Shown one piece after another: positions 23,643-34,018 of a stretch of DNA of 64,000 bases. The first letter of the stretch is position 1. Each line of letters begins with the position of its first letter. Both the position numbers and the translations under genes were made by a program. Below the pieces are notes generated by a model that saw only the letters and a program-made list of their open reading frames with translations, was not told the DNA's origin and searched no databases. The DNA is from Pithys albifrons albifrons (lineage: Eukaryota; Chordata; Aves; Passeriformes; Thamnophilidae), in NCBI RefSeq assembly GCF_047495875.1, contig NC_092465.1, positions 823,501-887,500 on the forward strand. Direction: 5' to 3'.

Positions 23643-24393
23643 CCACAGGGACCTGAATCCACAGGGACACACATCCACAGGGACCTGAATCCACAGGGAC
23701 CTGAATCCACAGGGACCCACATCCACAGGGACCTGAATCCACAGGGACACACATCCACAGGGACACACATCCACAGGGACCTGAATCCACAGGGACACAC
23801 ATCCACAGGGACACACATCCACAGGGACACACATCCACAGGGACCCACCACAGAAATCCACAGGGACACACATCCACAGGAACACACATCCACAGAGACC
23901 TGAATCCACAGGGACACACATCCACAGGGACACACATCCACAGGGACACACATCCACAGGGACCCACACCCACAGGGACACACATCCACAGGGACCTGAA
24001 TCCACAGGGACACACATCCACAGGGACCCACACCCACAGGGACACACATCCACAGGGACCTGAATCCACAGGGACACACATCACAGGGACACACATCCAC
24101 AGGGACCTGAATCCACAGGGACCCACATCCACAGGGACCTGAATCCACAGGGACACACATCCACAGGGACCCACACCCACAGGGACCCACATCCACAGGG
24201 ACCCACACCCACAGGGGCACACATCCACAGGGACACACATCCACAGGGACCCACACCCACAGGGGCACACATCCACAGGGACACACATCCACAGGGACCC
24301 ACACCTACAGGGACAGACATCCACAGGGACCCACACCTACAGGGACAGACATCCACAGGGACCCACATCCACAGGGACAGATATCCACAGGGT
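23643..24393. repeat. 16-bp minisatellite, about 46 copies with nested higher-order repeats
   Basis: Unit CCACAGGGAC plus a variable six-base end: CTGAAT (A), ACACAT (B), CCACAT (C), CCACAC (D), with GGGGC (E) and CTACAG..AGACAT (G) variants. Units 20-27 (23954-24081) are two identical D-B-A-B blocks of 64 bp. Units 35-40 (24193-24288) are two D-E-B blocks of 48 bp. Units 41-44 (24289-24352) are two D-G blocks of 32 bp. One unit at 23835 is 23 bp and one at 24082 is 15 bp. Because 16 is not a multiple of three, frames rotate every 48 bp; the 288-codon minus frame (Val-Pro-Val-Asp-Val-Cys type) is an artefact. Confidence 0.97.
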
Positions 24394-25140
24394 CCAGTTC
24401 TGGGGATCACAGGGAATGTGCCAGTGAACACCAGGAACTTCCACATTCCACAGGGCCCTTGCCAGTGCAGGAGGGCTGCAAAAGCCCCTCTCTATTTGTG
24501 CACCAGAATCTTTGTGTGCAGGTCAAAGAGGTGGTCTTAAAAACATCACTTCCTTGGAACAAATCCATGTTATTCACACCTGTCAGCACAGCTCCTGGTC
24601 CATCATTTCTTCCTTTTTGGTTCTGCTGAATAGCAGCACTGATTACAGGGTGCTCTGTGGAAGGGCACAGACCCAGGATCCAGGTAACCAACGATGTGCC
24701 TTTACTGGTGAGGCCTCATGGAGCTGGTGAAGCCCTGCAGTGACAGTGACACAGCACTGTTCCCAAAACAGAGGGGTCAGGGCAAGCCCATGGTCCTGTC
24801 TTGAGAGTGGGTGAGCTGGGAGGGCTGGAGCTGGGGAATTGCTGGAGCAGGGGAAGCTCTGCTATGATTCTGGGATTCCATGGCTGCCCCACCTTCTGCC
24901 AGGGCTTCCATCACATGTGATAACAAAAATAAATGTACCAAGTATTTTCACAGCTCTGGTCACTCACACAGCTGGAAATGCTGCTTCTTGGGCATCAGGA
25001 GTGTGACCCTGCTCTGGGAAAGCCCACACATTAGACTGACACTGTGTTTCCACACATATCTCAATAGTTCCCCTCCAGTCCCCACTGGGAATCGCTGCCA
25101 TCAGCAGAGAGGGACCTGCTGCAGCCCGTGTGAGGCTGTT
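24394..25140. other. unique sequence, no gene seen
   Basis: Single-copy DNA. A TATGATTCTGGGATTCCATG string at about 24862-24882 might be a CR1 tail remnant but is too short to call. Confidence 0.45.
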
Positions 25141-25515
25141 CAGAATCACAGAATTGTTTGGGTTGGAAGGGACCTTAAAGCCCATCTCATTCCAAACTCC
25201 TGCCATGGGCAGGGACACCTTCCACCAGCCCAGGTTGCTCCAAGCCCTGTCCAACCTGGCCTTGGACACTTCCAGGGATGGGACAGCCACAGCTTCTCTG
25301 GGCAAGCTTTGCCAGGGCCTGCCCACCCTCAGAGCCAGGAATTCCTCCCCAATATCCCATCTAACACAACCCTCTGGCAGTGGGAAACCATTCCCCATTG
25401 TCCTATCCCTTCATCCCTTGTGCAAAGTCCCTCTCCAGCTCTCTTAGAGCCTCTTTAGGCTCTGGAAGGGTCTCTGAGGTCTCCTCAGAGCCTTCTCTTC
25501 TCCAGGCTGAATATT
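25141..25515 (-). mobile_element. CR1 LINE 3' UTR, about 375 bp
   Basis: Shows the whole proximal CR1 3' end in reverse: AGAATCACAGAATTGTTTGG, TTGGAAGGGACCTTAAAGCC, CCATGGGCAGGGACACCTTC, GCCTTGGACACTTCCAGGGA and CCTTCTCTTCTCCAGGCTGA. It is 5'-truncated just after the last block. Confidence 0.95.
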
Positions 25516-26654
25516 TACATATTATTAAGTGTACATTTAACCACATACATACTATTTAACTGCATTCCCAGTGCATCCTAAAACCAAGGAGCAGGAGGGA
25601 AGGGACCTGGGTTAGTGTTAGCTGTTTTCCACCTGAACTTGCTATGCCAAAGGATGGGGGGCTGTGGAACAGGTGGGGGCTGCTGGGGAGACCCCCAGTG
25701 CCCAGCAGGATGGTGAGGCACAAACATCCCTGCAGACTGTCCCTGAGGGTCAGGATTTCTGGCATGGCATCACGAGCAGTGCTGCACTGCAGACCAGGTA
25801 GAGAATTCCCACTTGGTCTGGCACAGGGATAGCTGGGGCTCCCACAGGGATGGTGCCCAGGCAGAGAGAAGGGGTCTGAGGGGATCTGCTGTGGAGTTCT
25901 GGTCCCTGCTCTGCCTCCAGCATTCCTGGTTCCTGGTCCCAGCCCTGCCAGGCAGAGTTTTTGGAGCACCAGCACAGCTCCTGCACCCTTAAGCTCTTGA
26001 AAGTCTGTGGGACTTTGTTTCCAAGTTGTCCCATTTATGATAAATGTAGAGCCTGTTATTCAAGCTCATTATCCCTGGGCTCCCCTGGGTATGTCCCAGT
26101 GGCAGTAGTGGGACCCAGGACCCTGCCCAGCCCACAGGGCCCCATCCTGCTCCAGCAACACTTCAGTGTCAGCACCAAAGGAGCCATCAGTGCTTGGCAC
26201 TGCCACCAGGTGCCCCCAAGGCTCTGCTGACATGGACACACTGCCAACAGAGGGATCAGGGCAGATTTTGGGGAGTTTTCTGTCTCCAAGCCCTAGCCCA
26301 GTGCTCGGTGGGAATGGCACCTCTGGGGCACACAGAACCACAGTGCTGCTTCTTCTCCAGCTGAAACTGTTTCCCTGGAAAGAGCTGGAGCACGACTGCT
26401 TCTGCTCTGAGTCACTCCTGGTATTCCTGCTGCTGGGACTGAAAGAAAGTGGACATTGATGGAGTCCCCCTGATCAGCACAATGAGAAGATTGTGGGGGA
26501 AGAATTCAGAGCAAATAATCTGGAAAATATTTCAGATAAATGGGAACAGTGCAGGGGGGTTTTGCTTGTTTGTTTTGCCCTGGGAACACCCAGAGTGGCG
26601 CAGGAGCAGCTGCTGCACCACTGGCATGGCCTGTGGCTTCCCAGGAGCCACACA
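25516..26654. other. unique sequence, no gene seen
   Basis: Mixed-GC single-copy DNA; short overlapping open frames only. Confidence 0.5.
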
Positions 26655-26738
26655 GTTTTAAGCCCCATCCAACCTGCCCTTGAGCACTCCCAGAGATGGG
26701 ATATGGCACAACTTATTCTCTTCCAGACTGAAAGAGTC
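26655..26738 (-). mobile_element. internal CR1 LINE fragment
   Basis: AAGCCCCATCCAACCTGCCC followed by TTGAGCACTCCCAGAGATGG matches the middle of the CR1 3' UTR in reverse. Both the tail and the distal part are missing. Confidence 0.6.
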
Positions 26739-26799
26739 CCCGTGAGCCGTGTCCATGGCTAGGACCTGTTGTGGTGAACTCCAGTCAGACCCCCCAAGA

Positions 26800-27600
26800 A
26801 CTGTGGCTGATCTCCTGACTTGTAAAAGTCGGCTGAGCTGGCCGGGTCCTGACGTCAGAGACAGGACTTTATCGCTGTCACCTTTATGTTAGCAAACAGA
26901 TTAAACGCTCCTAATATCTCCCCTAATGGCATTCTGTACGGCCGCGATCACACCCGCGATAGGATACGGGATACAGTTGTAAACCTTGAAGGAATAAGGG
27001 CTGCCTAAGAGAATAGCTTTTCCTGGCTTAACCACATTACAGTAGCGAGTGTAAATCACTTGTCAGTCGATGGCAAACGTACCGGTGTTATAATCGGAGG
27101 AGAAAAGGAATAAAGTGCAGATAATCTTTTTCGCCATTTTGCTGGCAGCGGCGGCGGCGGGAGACTGACAGCCCTTCACTTGAGTGGCAGGTGTCCTTTG
27201 AAGCGCCTGTGAATCACTATCTGTGCAGACTGTTGAAATGCATATTTCCATCCTTATCGTGAAGGAATGGATGGGCAAGATAGGTGCTGTTAACATTGCA
27301 AATAGCTCCGGAATTATTCATTGTCAGCTCCGGGCAAAGAATAGGGGGAAAGTTTTATTATTCACCGCGCACAATAGCCGGATGCTTAATGATTCCCACT
27401 ACCTTGGCAGGATTGTCTGCCGACTTCAGGCGCTCGCGGTGGGTGACACAGGTCTGGCCAAGTGTTAAAGCAAGATCATACGGCCCGGGCCCATTTTAAT
27501 TTCTAATACATTAATCTTTCCCTCGCAGATGCACAATGAATATTCCGCAGCCCCTTGTTTGTCAGGAGCTGTCTGCCTTTCATCTATTCAGGTGGGTCCA
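26800..27600. other. strong candidate conserved non-coding block with CRE site
   Basis: A long CR1-free stretch with an unusual density of CpG and TAAT/ATTA-type words in otherwise AT-balanced DNA. A full palindromic cAMP response element TGACGTCA lies at 26850-26857. A clean stretch at 27220-27470 has no internal repeats and a short open frame of 81 codons with no recognised similarity. The look is that of an ancient regulatory element beside the CpG island to its right; conservation itself is untested. Confidence 0.4.
26850..26857. promoter_or_regulatory. full cAMP response element palindrome
   Basis: TGACGTCA, the consensus CREB/ATF site, in a CpG-containing context. The match is exact; occupancy is unknown. 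Confidence 0.35.
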
Positions 27601-28060
27601 TTGACTCTGAAAGCGCGCTCAAAGGGCCTGATCAGTCAATGACAACGGCGACACAATGCGGGGCTCGCCGCTCCCCTGCCCGCGCCCCCCAGCCCTTGGA
27701 CGCGATGACACCCGCTCTGCGGGGACAGCGGCGGGCGCGGTCCCCGGGGATGCTCCGGGCTCTATCGCGCCAGGGAGCGCAGCCGCGCGATGTATCGCGG
27801 CTCCCCAGCCGCCGACCCCGACCCGGCGCTGCCGCCGCCCGGCCCGCGCAGAATTAAAATGGATTAAGTTGGCTTAGCGCTGTTCTACAAGCAGCCTGCA
27901 CGCACCGCGCCATTCAGTTTTAATTTTAATCCTTTGTCTCGACCTGCTAATTACGATTGTTTTAAGTTCATTATCCCGACGCGCACATTGTAGCTGGCGG
28001 GATCCTTGCGCTTGTAAGCGGTGTCCTCACTTTTGCAGGTAGTGACCCTTGAATTGTTAA
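27600..28060. promoter_or_regulatory. CpG island, candidate promoter or regulatory hub
   Basis: CpG dinucleotides are very dense at 27640-27860, with words such as GGGCGCGGTCCCCGGGG and CAGCCGCGCGATG, and persist more thinly to 28060. Birds, like mammals, lose CpG by methylation, so such density outside a tandem array suggests an unmethylated island. It is flanked by motif-rich unique DNA on both sides. Short open frames of 60-100 codons cross it without recognisable protein, so a first exon is possible but not shown. Confidence 0.5.
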
Positions 28061-28350
28061 ATGAGCCCGTGCCAGCGCCAAACAGCACACTCCTGATCTG
28101 CCATTCACTCTCCGCTCGCCCGGCTTTCCTCTCTGATTAATTAAGTAGCAACCCCGCAACGGCAGCGGGAACGAGGACTGTGGAAGCCCCCGGGATGGGG
28201 CAGGGTGGGATGCCGGGACCCCCGGGAGCAGCTGTGAGTTGTGTTTGCCCCGATGTCACCGCTCTCTGTCACGTTTGCATCCCCAGGTCTGCCCTGGCAC
28301 AAGCTCATCAGCCCTGGGCATTGCTGTGGAGTCAGAGTAGTTGTACCAGC
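28061..28350. other. right flank of CpG island, unique
   Basis: Includes CTCTGATTAATTAAGTAGC (28131-28149), then GC-rich ordinary sequence up to the next CR1. No gene was seen. Confidence 0.4.
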
Positions 28351-28583
28351 GGAGATTTAGGCTGGATACTGGGGAAATATTTTTTCAAGGAAAGGGTTGC
28401 CCAGCCCTGGTCCAGCTGCCCAGGGCAGTGGTGGAGTCCCCATCCCTGGAGGGATTTAAAAGCCCTGTGGATGTGGCACTTGAGGACATGGGTTAGTGGT
28501 GGCCTTGGCGGTGCTGGGTCAAAGGTTGGACTTGGTGGTCTTAGAGGGCTTTTCTAATCCAAATCATTCCATGATTCTATGAT
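28351..28583 (+). mobile_element. CR1 LINE 3' fragment
   Basis: Reads in the plus direction from a GGCTGGATACTGGGG block through GTCCCCATCCCTGGAGGGAT, GATGTGGCACTTGAGGACAT and GTTGGACTTGGTGGTCTTAG to the tail ATTCCATGATTCTATGAT. It is 5'-truncated. Same subfamily wording as the copies at 36671 and 57027. Confidence 0.93.
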
Positions 28584-29588
28584 TTTCTGGCAAGGCAATG
28601 GTCCCTCCCACCCTGGAGGAAAGGTGAAGACCACCCAAACCAGGCAGACACACAGAGAACATCTGCAGAGGACAGAACCATTCACTGGATGGGGGATATT
28701 CCCCTCAGCTCTCTCAGGAATCCCACATTTGCTCAGAATTCTGTGTGTCAAAAAGCGCCCCTGTTAGCTCTGGCTTTAGGACAGAATCTCCATGAAGGTG
28801 TTGGGTGCCCAAAGAGGGGTCAGACAGCCCATGGACCACAGCACACCACCCAGAGGGCTCCAGGACAGGGAAACTGTGAGTTGTGCCAGCCAAAAATAAA
28901 CCCACAGGATGCCCCATTCACTCCTTTCCCTCCTTAGTGAGGGGTAACAAATCTCCAGCATCCTCCCAACTCTAACTTGTGCCTGCTCAGGCAAAAGACA
29001 ACCTATTAGGGCAACAAAGATTATATATCTGGTTCCAGTTCTTCCCTCTGAGGGGCTGGATTCCTACTCCACTGGTGCCAGCTGAGGGACCTGGCCATGC
29101 AGCCAGGCCTGTATCCCAGTGTGCAGATCCATGATTCCCAGAGCACCCTCACCCCGGGGTGAAAGCAGCCTGGGCCCTCCCAGAGCCCCCATTATCCCAT
29201 CTTGCCCCACAGCTCCAGAGTTGCAGCACTGGCTGAGCAGAAGGAGGTTTGTAGGAGAATTTACTCCACTTTTGGAGACGTTCCCACCCGGAGTGCCAGG
29301 GGAAGCTGACACAGACCTTGGAGGATGCTCAGAGCCCAGCGGGGCCGTACCCTGCCCCTGCTGCCGGCTGGACCCGGGGCTGGCATGGTGAGGAGGGGCC
29401 AGAGCGCTGCTTCTTCCCAGGTGCTCCTGAGTTACTGCATTTGAAAGTGGTTTTCTGCCTCCCATAAGCACAGCCCAGCGGGGCTGCTGAGACGTGCAGA
29501 GCGCTGGGCACTGCCCCTCTGCCCTGGCTGAGCCGTCCCTTCACCCCGAGGGACAGCGGAGCCCCGGCCCCCTCCGCTGACCCCAAAC
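28584..29588. other. unique sequence, no gene seen
   Basis: Mixed-GC single-copy DNA, GC-rich from about 29150. No recognised gene. Confidence 0.5.
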
Positions 29589-29648
29589 CATGCCAGGCCA
29601 CATTCCAGCCACCCCTCACATGCCAGGTCACGTTCCAGCCACCCCTGC
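29589..29648. repeat. 30-bp tandem duplication
   Basis: Two adjacent 30-bp units beginning CATGCCAGG and containing ATTCCAGCCACCCCT or GTTCCAGCCACCCCT, differing at a few bases. Confidence 0.9.
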
Positions 29649-30228
29649 CCAGCGTGTCCTGCGGCTGCGATGAGCCAGGCACAGGCGCTCCGGGGGTGAG
29701 CAGCCCCTCTGCCGAGCGCGCCGCGCTGGCCTGTGCTCTCAATAAAAGCTCATTAAGGAAAGATTATGAACATATAACAATACATTTTAAGTGCGCTGCA
29801 ATGATCCATAAAATTGGTGTGGCTAATTAGCAGATCAAATCTCCATGAGAACTGGATCACTTTAATATCCTTGGGTAGTTTAATTCTGTAGGTATTTTAC
29901 TATCCACACATGTTTAGTAAAATTAAATAACAGTATAAATGTTCTGTGGGATTAAAACAACAGTAAAATGAAACCAAACAAAATGAATTTATTTTGTTAA
30001 TAGAATAACAGAGAATCCCAGTGTTGATATAACATTACACAAAATCTAGAGCAAACACTGTCTGAATCCCAGTCTCATTTCACATGTAATTAACCTTTCT
30101 CAATCAAGCTAAGCAGCCCTGATACCTCCACGGTGGCTGTGCACCCCCTGCTCTGCCTGCAGGGATGAGAGACAGGAGGCAGTTCCAGGGCAGATTTTAC
30201 ACAGTGTTGGTGCTGATGCCAATGCTGG
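29649..30228. other. unique; AT-rich motif-dense part at 29735-30110
   Basis: A GC-rich end followed abruptly by AT-rich, CR1-free DNA with AATAAAAGCTCATTAAGG at about 29738. No gene was recognised. The AT block resembles conserved non-coding sequence, but only by texture. Confidence 0.4.
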
Positions 30229-30262
30229 TGAGCACTGGTCCTGGTCCTGGTCCTGGTCCTGG

Positions 30263-30297
<35 letters not shown>

Positions 30298-30304
30298 GTC
30301 CTGG

Positions 30305-30345
<41 letters not shown>

Positions 30346-30346
30346 G

Positions 30347-30399
<53 letters not shown>

Positions 30400-30419
30400 G
30401 TCCAGCCCTGAGCACTGGT
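30229..30419. repeat. (CTSSTC)n hexamer microsatellite bounded by an 11-bp direct repeat
   Basis: About 28 hexamers alternating between CTGGTC and CTGCTC (30235-30402). The 11-mer TGAGCACTGGT occurs at both ends (30229-30239 and 30409-30419), exactly 180 bp (30 hexamers) apart and therefore in phase with the array. Minus frames read Glu-Gln, Arg-Ser or Gly-Ala repeats; none has gene support. Confidence 0.95.
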
Positions 30420-30664
30420 GGGAGGCTGCTGGGTACCCTCCACTCTCCCCTCCCCTGCTCTGGATTCTGGAGGCATCCTGTGACCTGGAAAGTCTCTGGC
30501 AGACACCTGGCAGGAAAATGAAGGGTCTGAGAAGTTCGTAGGTCTCCCCGTGGATACATTTCTCTGGGGAATATAATTTTTTTCTCTTTTTCACAGTCCT
30601 TCAAATGAGCATCCAGACAAAGATGCCCCTGCAGGTGGGTTTGAGTCTGCACTCTTTGTGCAAT

Positions 30665-30745
30665 TCATGGAATCACAGAATTTCATGGAATGACTGAGGT
30701 TGGAGAAGACCTCCAAGATCACCTAGTCCAGCCTTTAATTCCTTA
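30665..30745 (-). mobile_element. CR1 LINE 3' tip
   Basis: GGAATCACAGAATTTCATGG followed by GGTTGGAGAAGACCTCCAAG and ATCACCTAGTCCAGCC is the reverse of a CR1 tail of the type ending in GACCTCCAAGATCATC. 5'-truncated. Confidence 0.85.
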
Positions 30746-30907
30746 GGAAAACCTGTGTGGAGTGAGGCACCAAAGACAACCTAAGTAATTTTTTTTCATT
30801 TTATTTGTTTGATTAAACAAAAAACCTCTGAAAAAATATTTCAGAACAATCAAAAACTTGAAACCACCTGAGCTTTCCTTCCATACAAAATTTAAGTGCT
30901 GTAAAAG

Positions 30908-30997
30908 ATTTTCACAGAATCTTGGACAATTTAGGAAATAATGGGAATATCCCTCTGAGATCATCGAGTCCACCCAGTAACCCAGAACTGCCAAGTT
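30908..30997 (-). mobile_element. diverged CR1 LINE 3' tip
   Basis: TCACAGAATCTTGGAC and GAGATCATCGAGTCCACCCA followed by AACCCAGAACTGCCAAG match another CR1 3' end, more decayed than its neighbour 160 bp upstream. Confidence 0.7.
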
Positions 30998-31537
30998 TCC
31001 TTTAGTTTTGTTTCTGAGGGTCTCTGCCTCTCAACTTAGCAATTAAATTGCACGTTGGCAACATGAACAAGAGAATGAATCTTGAACTAGGCAATCATTA
31101 TTTTTAATATTGGCAGCAATTGTTTCTGAATAACCATTTGGTATTTAGAGCCCAGTTACAATTTCAGTCCAAAAATTAAACCAGGGAGGAGCATGTCTGA
31201 CTGACACTGACAGCAGGAGAACTGGGGCATGGAGAAGGTAACGAATTGCTCAGTAAACTGGGACAGGGACAGCAGTAAAGTCCAACCAGCCACAAAGGCA
31301 AACACATCCTGTGCACAGCCATCCACACCACCCAGGGCCTGTGCTGTGCTCGGGTGTTTAACAAAGCTCTTTGTACCTGCATTGCCAACTGGTTCTGTAC
31401 TATCAGCAGGAATATTGTGTTAATGGACAGTCCTGTTTATTTAAGTGTTTTTTACGTCTCCTCCCCACCAGTAGCCCCTGATTGTGCTGCTGTTTGTCAA
31501 GAGGCCCCATGTGAAAGTCAGTAACAGCATAATTATG
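30998..31537. other. unique sequence, no gene seen
   Basis: AT-moderate single-copy DNA between two CR1 insertions; no recognised features. Confidence 0.5.
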
Positions 31538-32268
31538 GTCCTGAGGGAGCTGGTGGAGGAGGTGGCTCAGCCATTATCCATCACACTGCAGAAGTTGTGG
31601 CAGCCTGGGGAGGTTCCCACTGGCTGAGAATGGGGATACATCACCCCTGTTTTAAAAGAGGGAAATAAGGAAGATCAAGGGAGTGCAGGCTGGGCAGTCT
31701 CACCTGTGTGTCTGGCAAGACCATGGAGCAGATCCTCCTGGGAACTGTGCCACGTGTGAGTGCCCTCAGCAGGTGTGCTGGTGACACCAAAGTGTGTGGT
31801 GTGGTCACCACGCTGGAGAGAAGGGAAGGCATCCAGAGGGAAGGGAAGAATTCCAGAGGGACCCAGGCAGGTTGAGAGAGCTGAGAGTGTTCAACCTGGA
31901 GAACAGAAGCCTCCAGGGAGACCTTAAAGACCCTTCCAGTGTCTAAAGAGGCTCCAAGAGAGCTGGAGGGAAACTTTGGACAAGGGATAGAGGGACAGAA
32001 TAATGGGGAATGGCTTCCCACTGCCAGAGGGCTGCATTAGATGGGATATTGGGAAGGAATTCTTCCCTGTGAGGGTAGTGAGGCCCTTGTATAGGTTGTC
32101 CAGAGAAGCTGTGACTGCCTCTGGATTCCTGGAAGTGTCCAAGACCATGTTGGACAGGGCTTGGAGAGACCTGGGCTAGTGGGAGGTGTCCCTGTCCATG
32201 GCAGGGGGTGGAACTGGACGATCTTTAAGGTTTCTCCAACCCAAACCATCCTGTGTTCTATGATAATT
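31538..32268 (+). mobile_element. CR1 LINE with degraded ORF2 remnants and 3' end
   Basis: The longest CR1 here, in plus orientation. The left part (31538-31745) matches the reverse transcriptase region of ORF2, around GAGGGAGCTGGTGGAGGAGG and CCATGGAGCAGATCCTCCTG. A second ORF2 piece near 31770-31830 corresponds to the region of the catalytic Phe-Ala-Asp-Asp motif (GTGTGCTGGTGACACCAAAG), here substituted. Missing ORF2 segments separate these from the 3' UTR (AACCTGGAGAACAGAAGCCT onward) and the tail CATCCTGTGTTCTATGATA. Deletions and stops leave no working protein. Confidence 0.93.
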
Positions 32269-33706
32269 TAGAGCAATAATTACATTTTTATTCAATAGCT
32301 GTGGGAAAACACTAACTTGAATAATGAGATAAAAATGAGTGTCTCAGTCCTAACAGGACATTAATCAACATATTAACTGTGTAGACAAACTGATTTGAGG
32401 CTGTTATGGCTTAATTTGTCTCAAAATCATTATTTTTTATGTATTGCATAATGTACTTTAAAATATGTGTTGGAGTGATCACATGTGAGCACTGGAATTG
32501 ATGCTGTGCTTTGTTCTACCCCGAATGGCACCTTTTTCAGGTGTAACTTTACCCCTTTTCCAGGTGTAGTTCAGCACAGAATCCTCACTGGCACTCTGGC
32601 ATTTGGGAGTCAGGCTGGGACAAGCCTGAAACCTTCTCCTTTCTATCTGAGCCTGTACAGAACACTTTTTCCTTGGCATTCCCATCTCTAAAGCCCTTGG
32701 ATTAGCATATTCCATTTCTGTGGGCAGCAGCCCATTGGCTCTGAGGCTGCTCGCCCTGTTGGCATTCCCTGCTCCGATTTCTGGCTGCTGGGCAGGATGA
32801 GTGATGTGGTGGCACCGTGTGGGGCCGGGGAGCCCTCGGCACTGGCGCGGTGAATGTCAGATGCCAGACAGACTGGATGGCAGACAAAGAGCAGCACGAC
32901 TCGGGCATTGTGTGGGCACAGAGCTGGCTGTGCCTCCGCATTTCAGGAGACAATGATCCAGGAGATGCTGAGGGGCTGGTGGGACACAGGACAGGCAATG
33001 TCCTGATGGGAGTTCGGTGGAATTCTCATAAAGGAGTAAAAGCTGAGTTGTGTTAGTGACTGTTTGCTCTGCCCAGCACCCAGAGTCTTATTTAAGGTAC
33101 TGCAAAACACATCCCATGTGCTCAGGTGGGAGGATTTTTTCCCGTGGTGTTTTGTTTTCCCATTCCCAGTGGGTGTTTGTGGCCATTCAACCTGCAATCC
33201 ACACTCAGGTGTGGTGTGGGCACCACATGCCAGGGCTGGACCACCTCCTGGTCACTTCTTGAACTCCCAGTGCTTGATTTAAGGTTTATAAATCTACTGA
33301 GATTTCTCTCCTGGGATAATTGGAATTGCTGCCAGAAGCAGGCAGGCACACACTGGAGTGAGAGGCCCTGTTACCCTGAGCAAACCCCCGTGGTCTCTGT
33401 GGCCTTGAACATGGCCAGCACTGCCAGGTGGGAGCTTTTTGGCTGAGCAAAATGTTTCAGATTGGTCCAAGTAGCATTTAGGGACAGGAAGAGAACCAGG
33501 TTCACCTTTGTTTTGCCAAAACCCCCTTGTGTCACAATTTGTTTGTATTGGACCCAAAGCAGTTTCCTGGGTGGTGCCAACAATCCCCAGTGAGGGGCAG
33601 CTGCAGGGACCCCCAGCCCAGGGCACTGTGTGTGGCTGCAGGGACACATCCCAGAGGCAGAGCTGGAGATCAGTAGGTTAAAGCTTGTCCCCAGTTCATT
33701 TCCTCC
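32269..33706. other. unique sequence, no gene seen
   Basis: An AT-rich first part (32270-32470), then mixed-GC single-copy DNA with short overlapping open frames. Confidence 0.5.
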
Positions 33707-34018
33707 TTTCCCTTTCCTCTTCTTCTTTCTTTTCTCCTTCCCCCCCTTTCCCTTTCCTTCCTTATCTTTGTCCTTATCCTTTAATGACTGGAGGGGCACT
33801 CAGTGCTTTGGGCTGCTTCACAAGATGGGGATCAGTCACAGTTTGGACTTGATGACCTTGGAGGTCTTCTTCAACCTTAATATTTCTATAATTCTATTCT
33901 GTGATTACCCTTATCCTTATCATTTTCCTTTTTCAACCTTTTCCGTAATTTTCCCCTTTCCCACCCCATTCCCTTTCCTCCTTTTCCTTCCTTTTCCCTT
34001 TTCCCTTTCCTTTCTCTG
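33707..34018. repeat. polypyrimidine tract split by a CR1 fragment
   Basis: Pyrimidine-rich simple sequence at 33707-33781 (TTTCCTCTTCTTCTTTCTTT type) resumes at 33909-34018 (CCCTTTCCTTTCTC type). The two halves are separated by the CR1 tip listed separately. The 10-mer CCTTATCCTT occurs on both sides of the insert, at 33772-33781 and 33909-33918. Confidence 0.8.
33782..33908 (+). mobile_element. CR1 LINE 3' tip inside polypyrimidine tract
   Basis: Ends with GTTTGGACTTGATGACCTTG, GAGGTCTTCTTCAACC and the tail TTTCTATAATTCTATTCTGTG, the CR1 3' end in plus orientation. The left 50 bases are less certain. Confidence 0.8.

Noticed and set aside
23470..24446. Cys-Val-Pro-rich open frames of 265-288 codons on the minus strand
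   Set aside because: They cycle with the 48-bp period of a 16-bp minisatellite in more than one frame; no conserved flank.
24858..24884. Possible plus-strand CR1 tail (TATGATTCTGGGATTCC)
   Set aside because: No CR1 3' UTR upstream; too short to distinguish from chance.
30090..30594. Arg-Ser-repeat frame like an SR splicing factor
   Set aside because: It is the CTCCTG/GTCCTG hexamer array read on the minus strand; no RNA-recognition domain is present.
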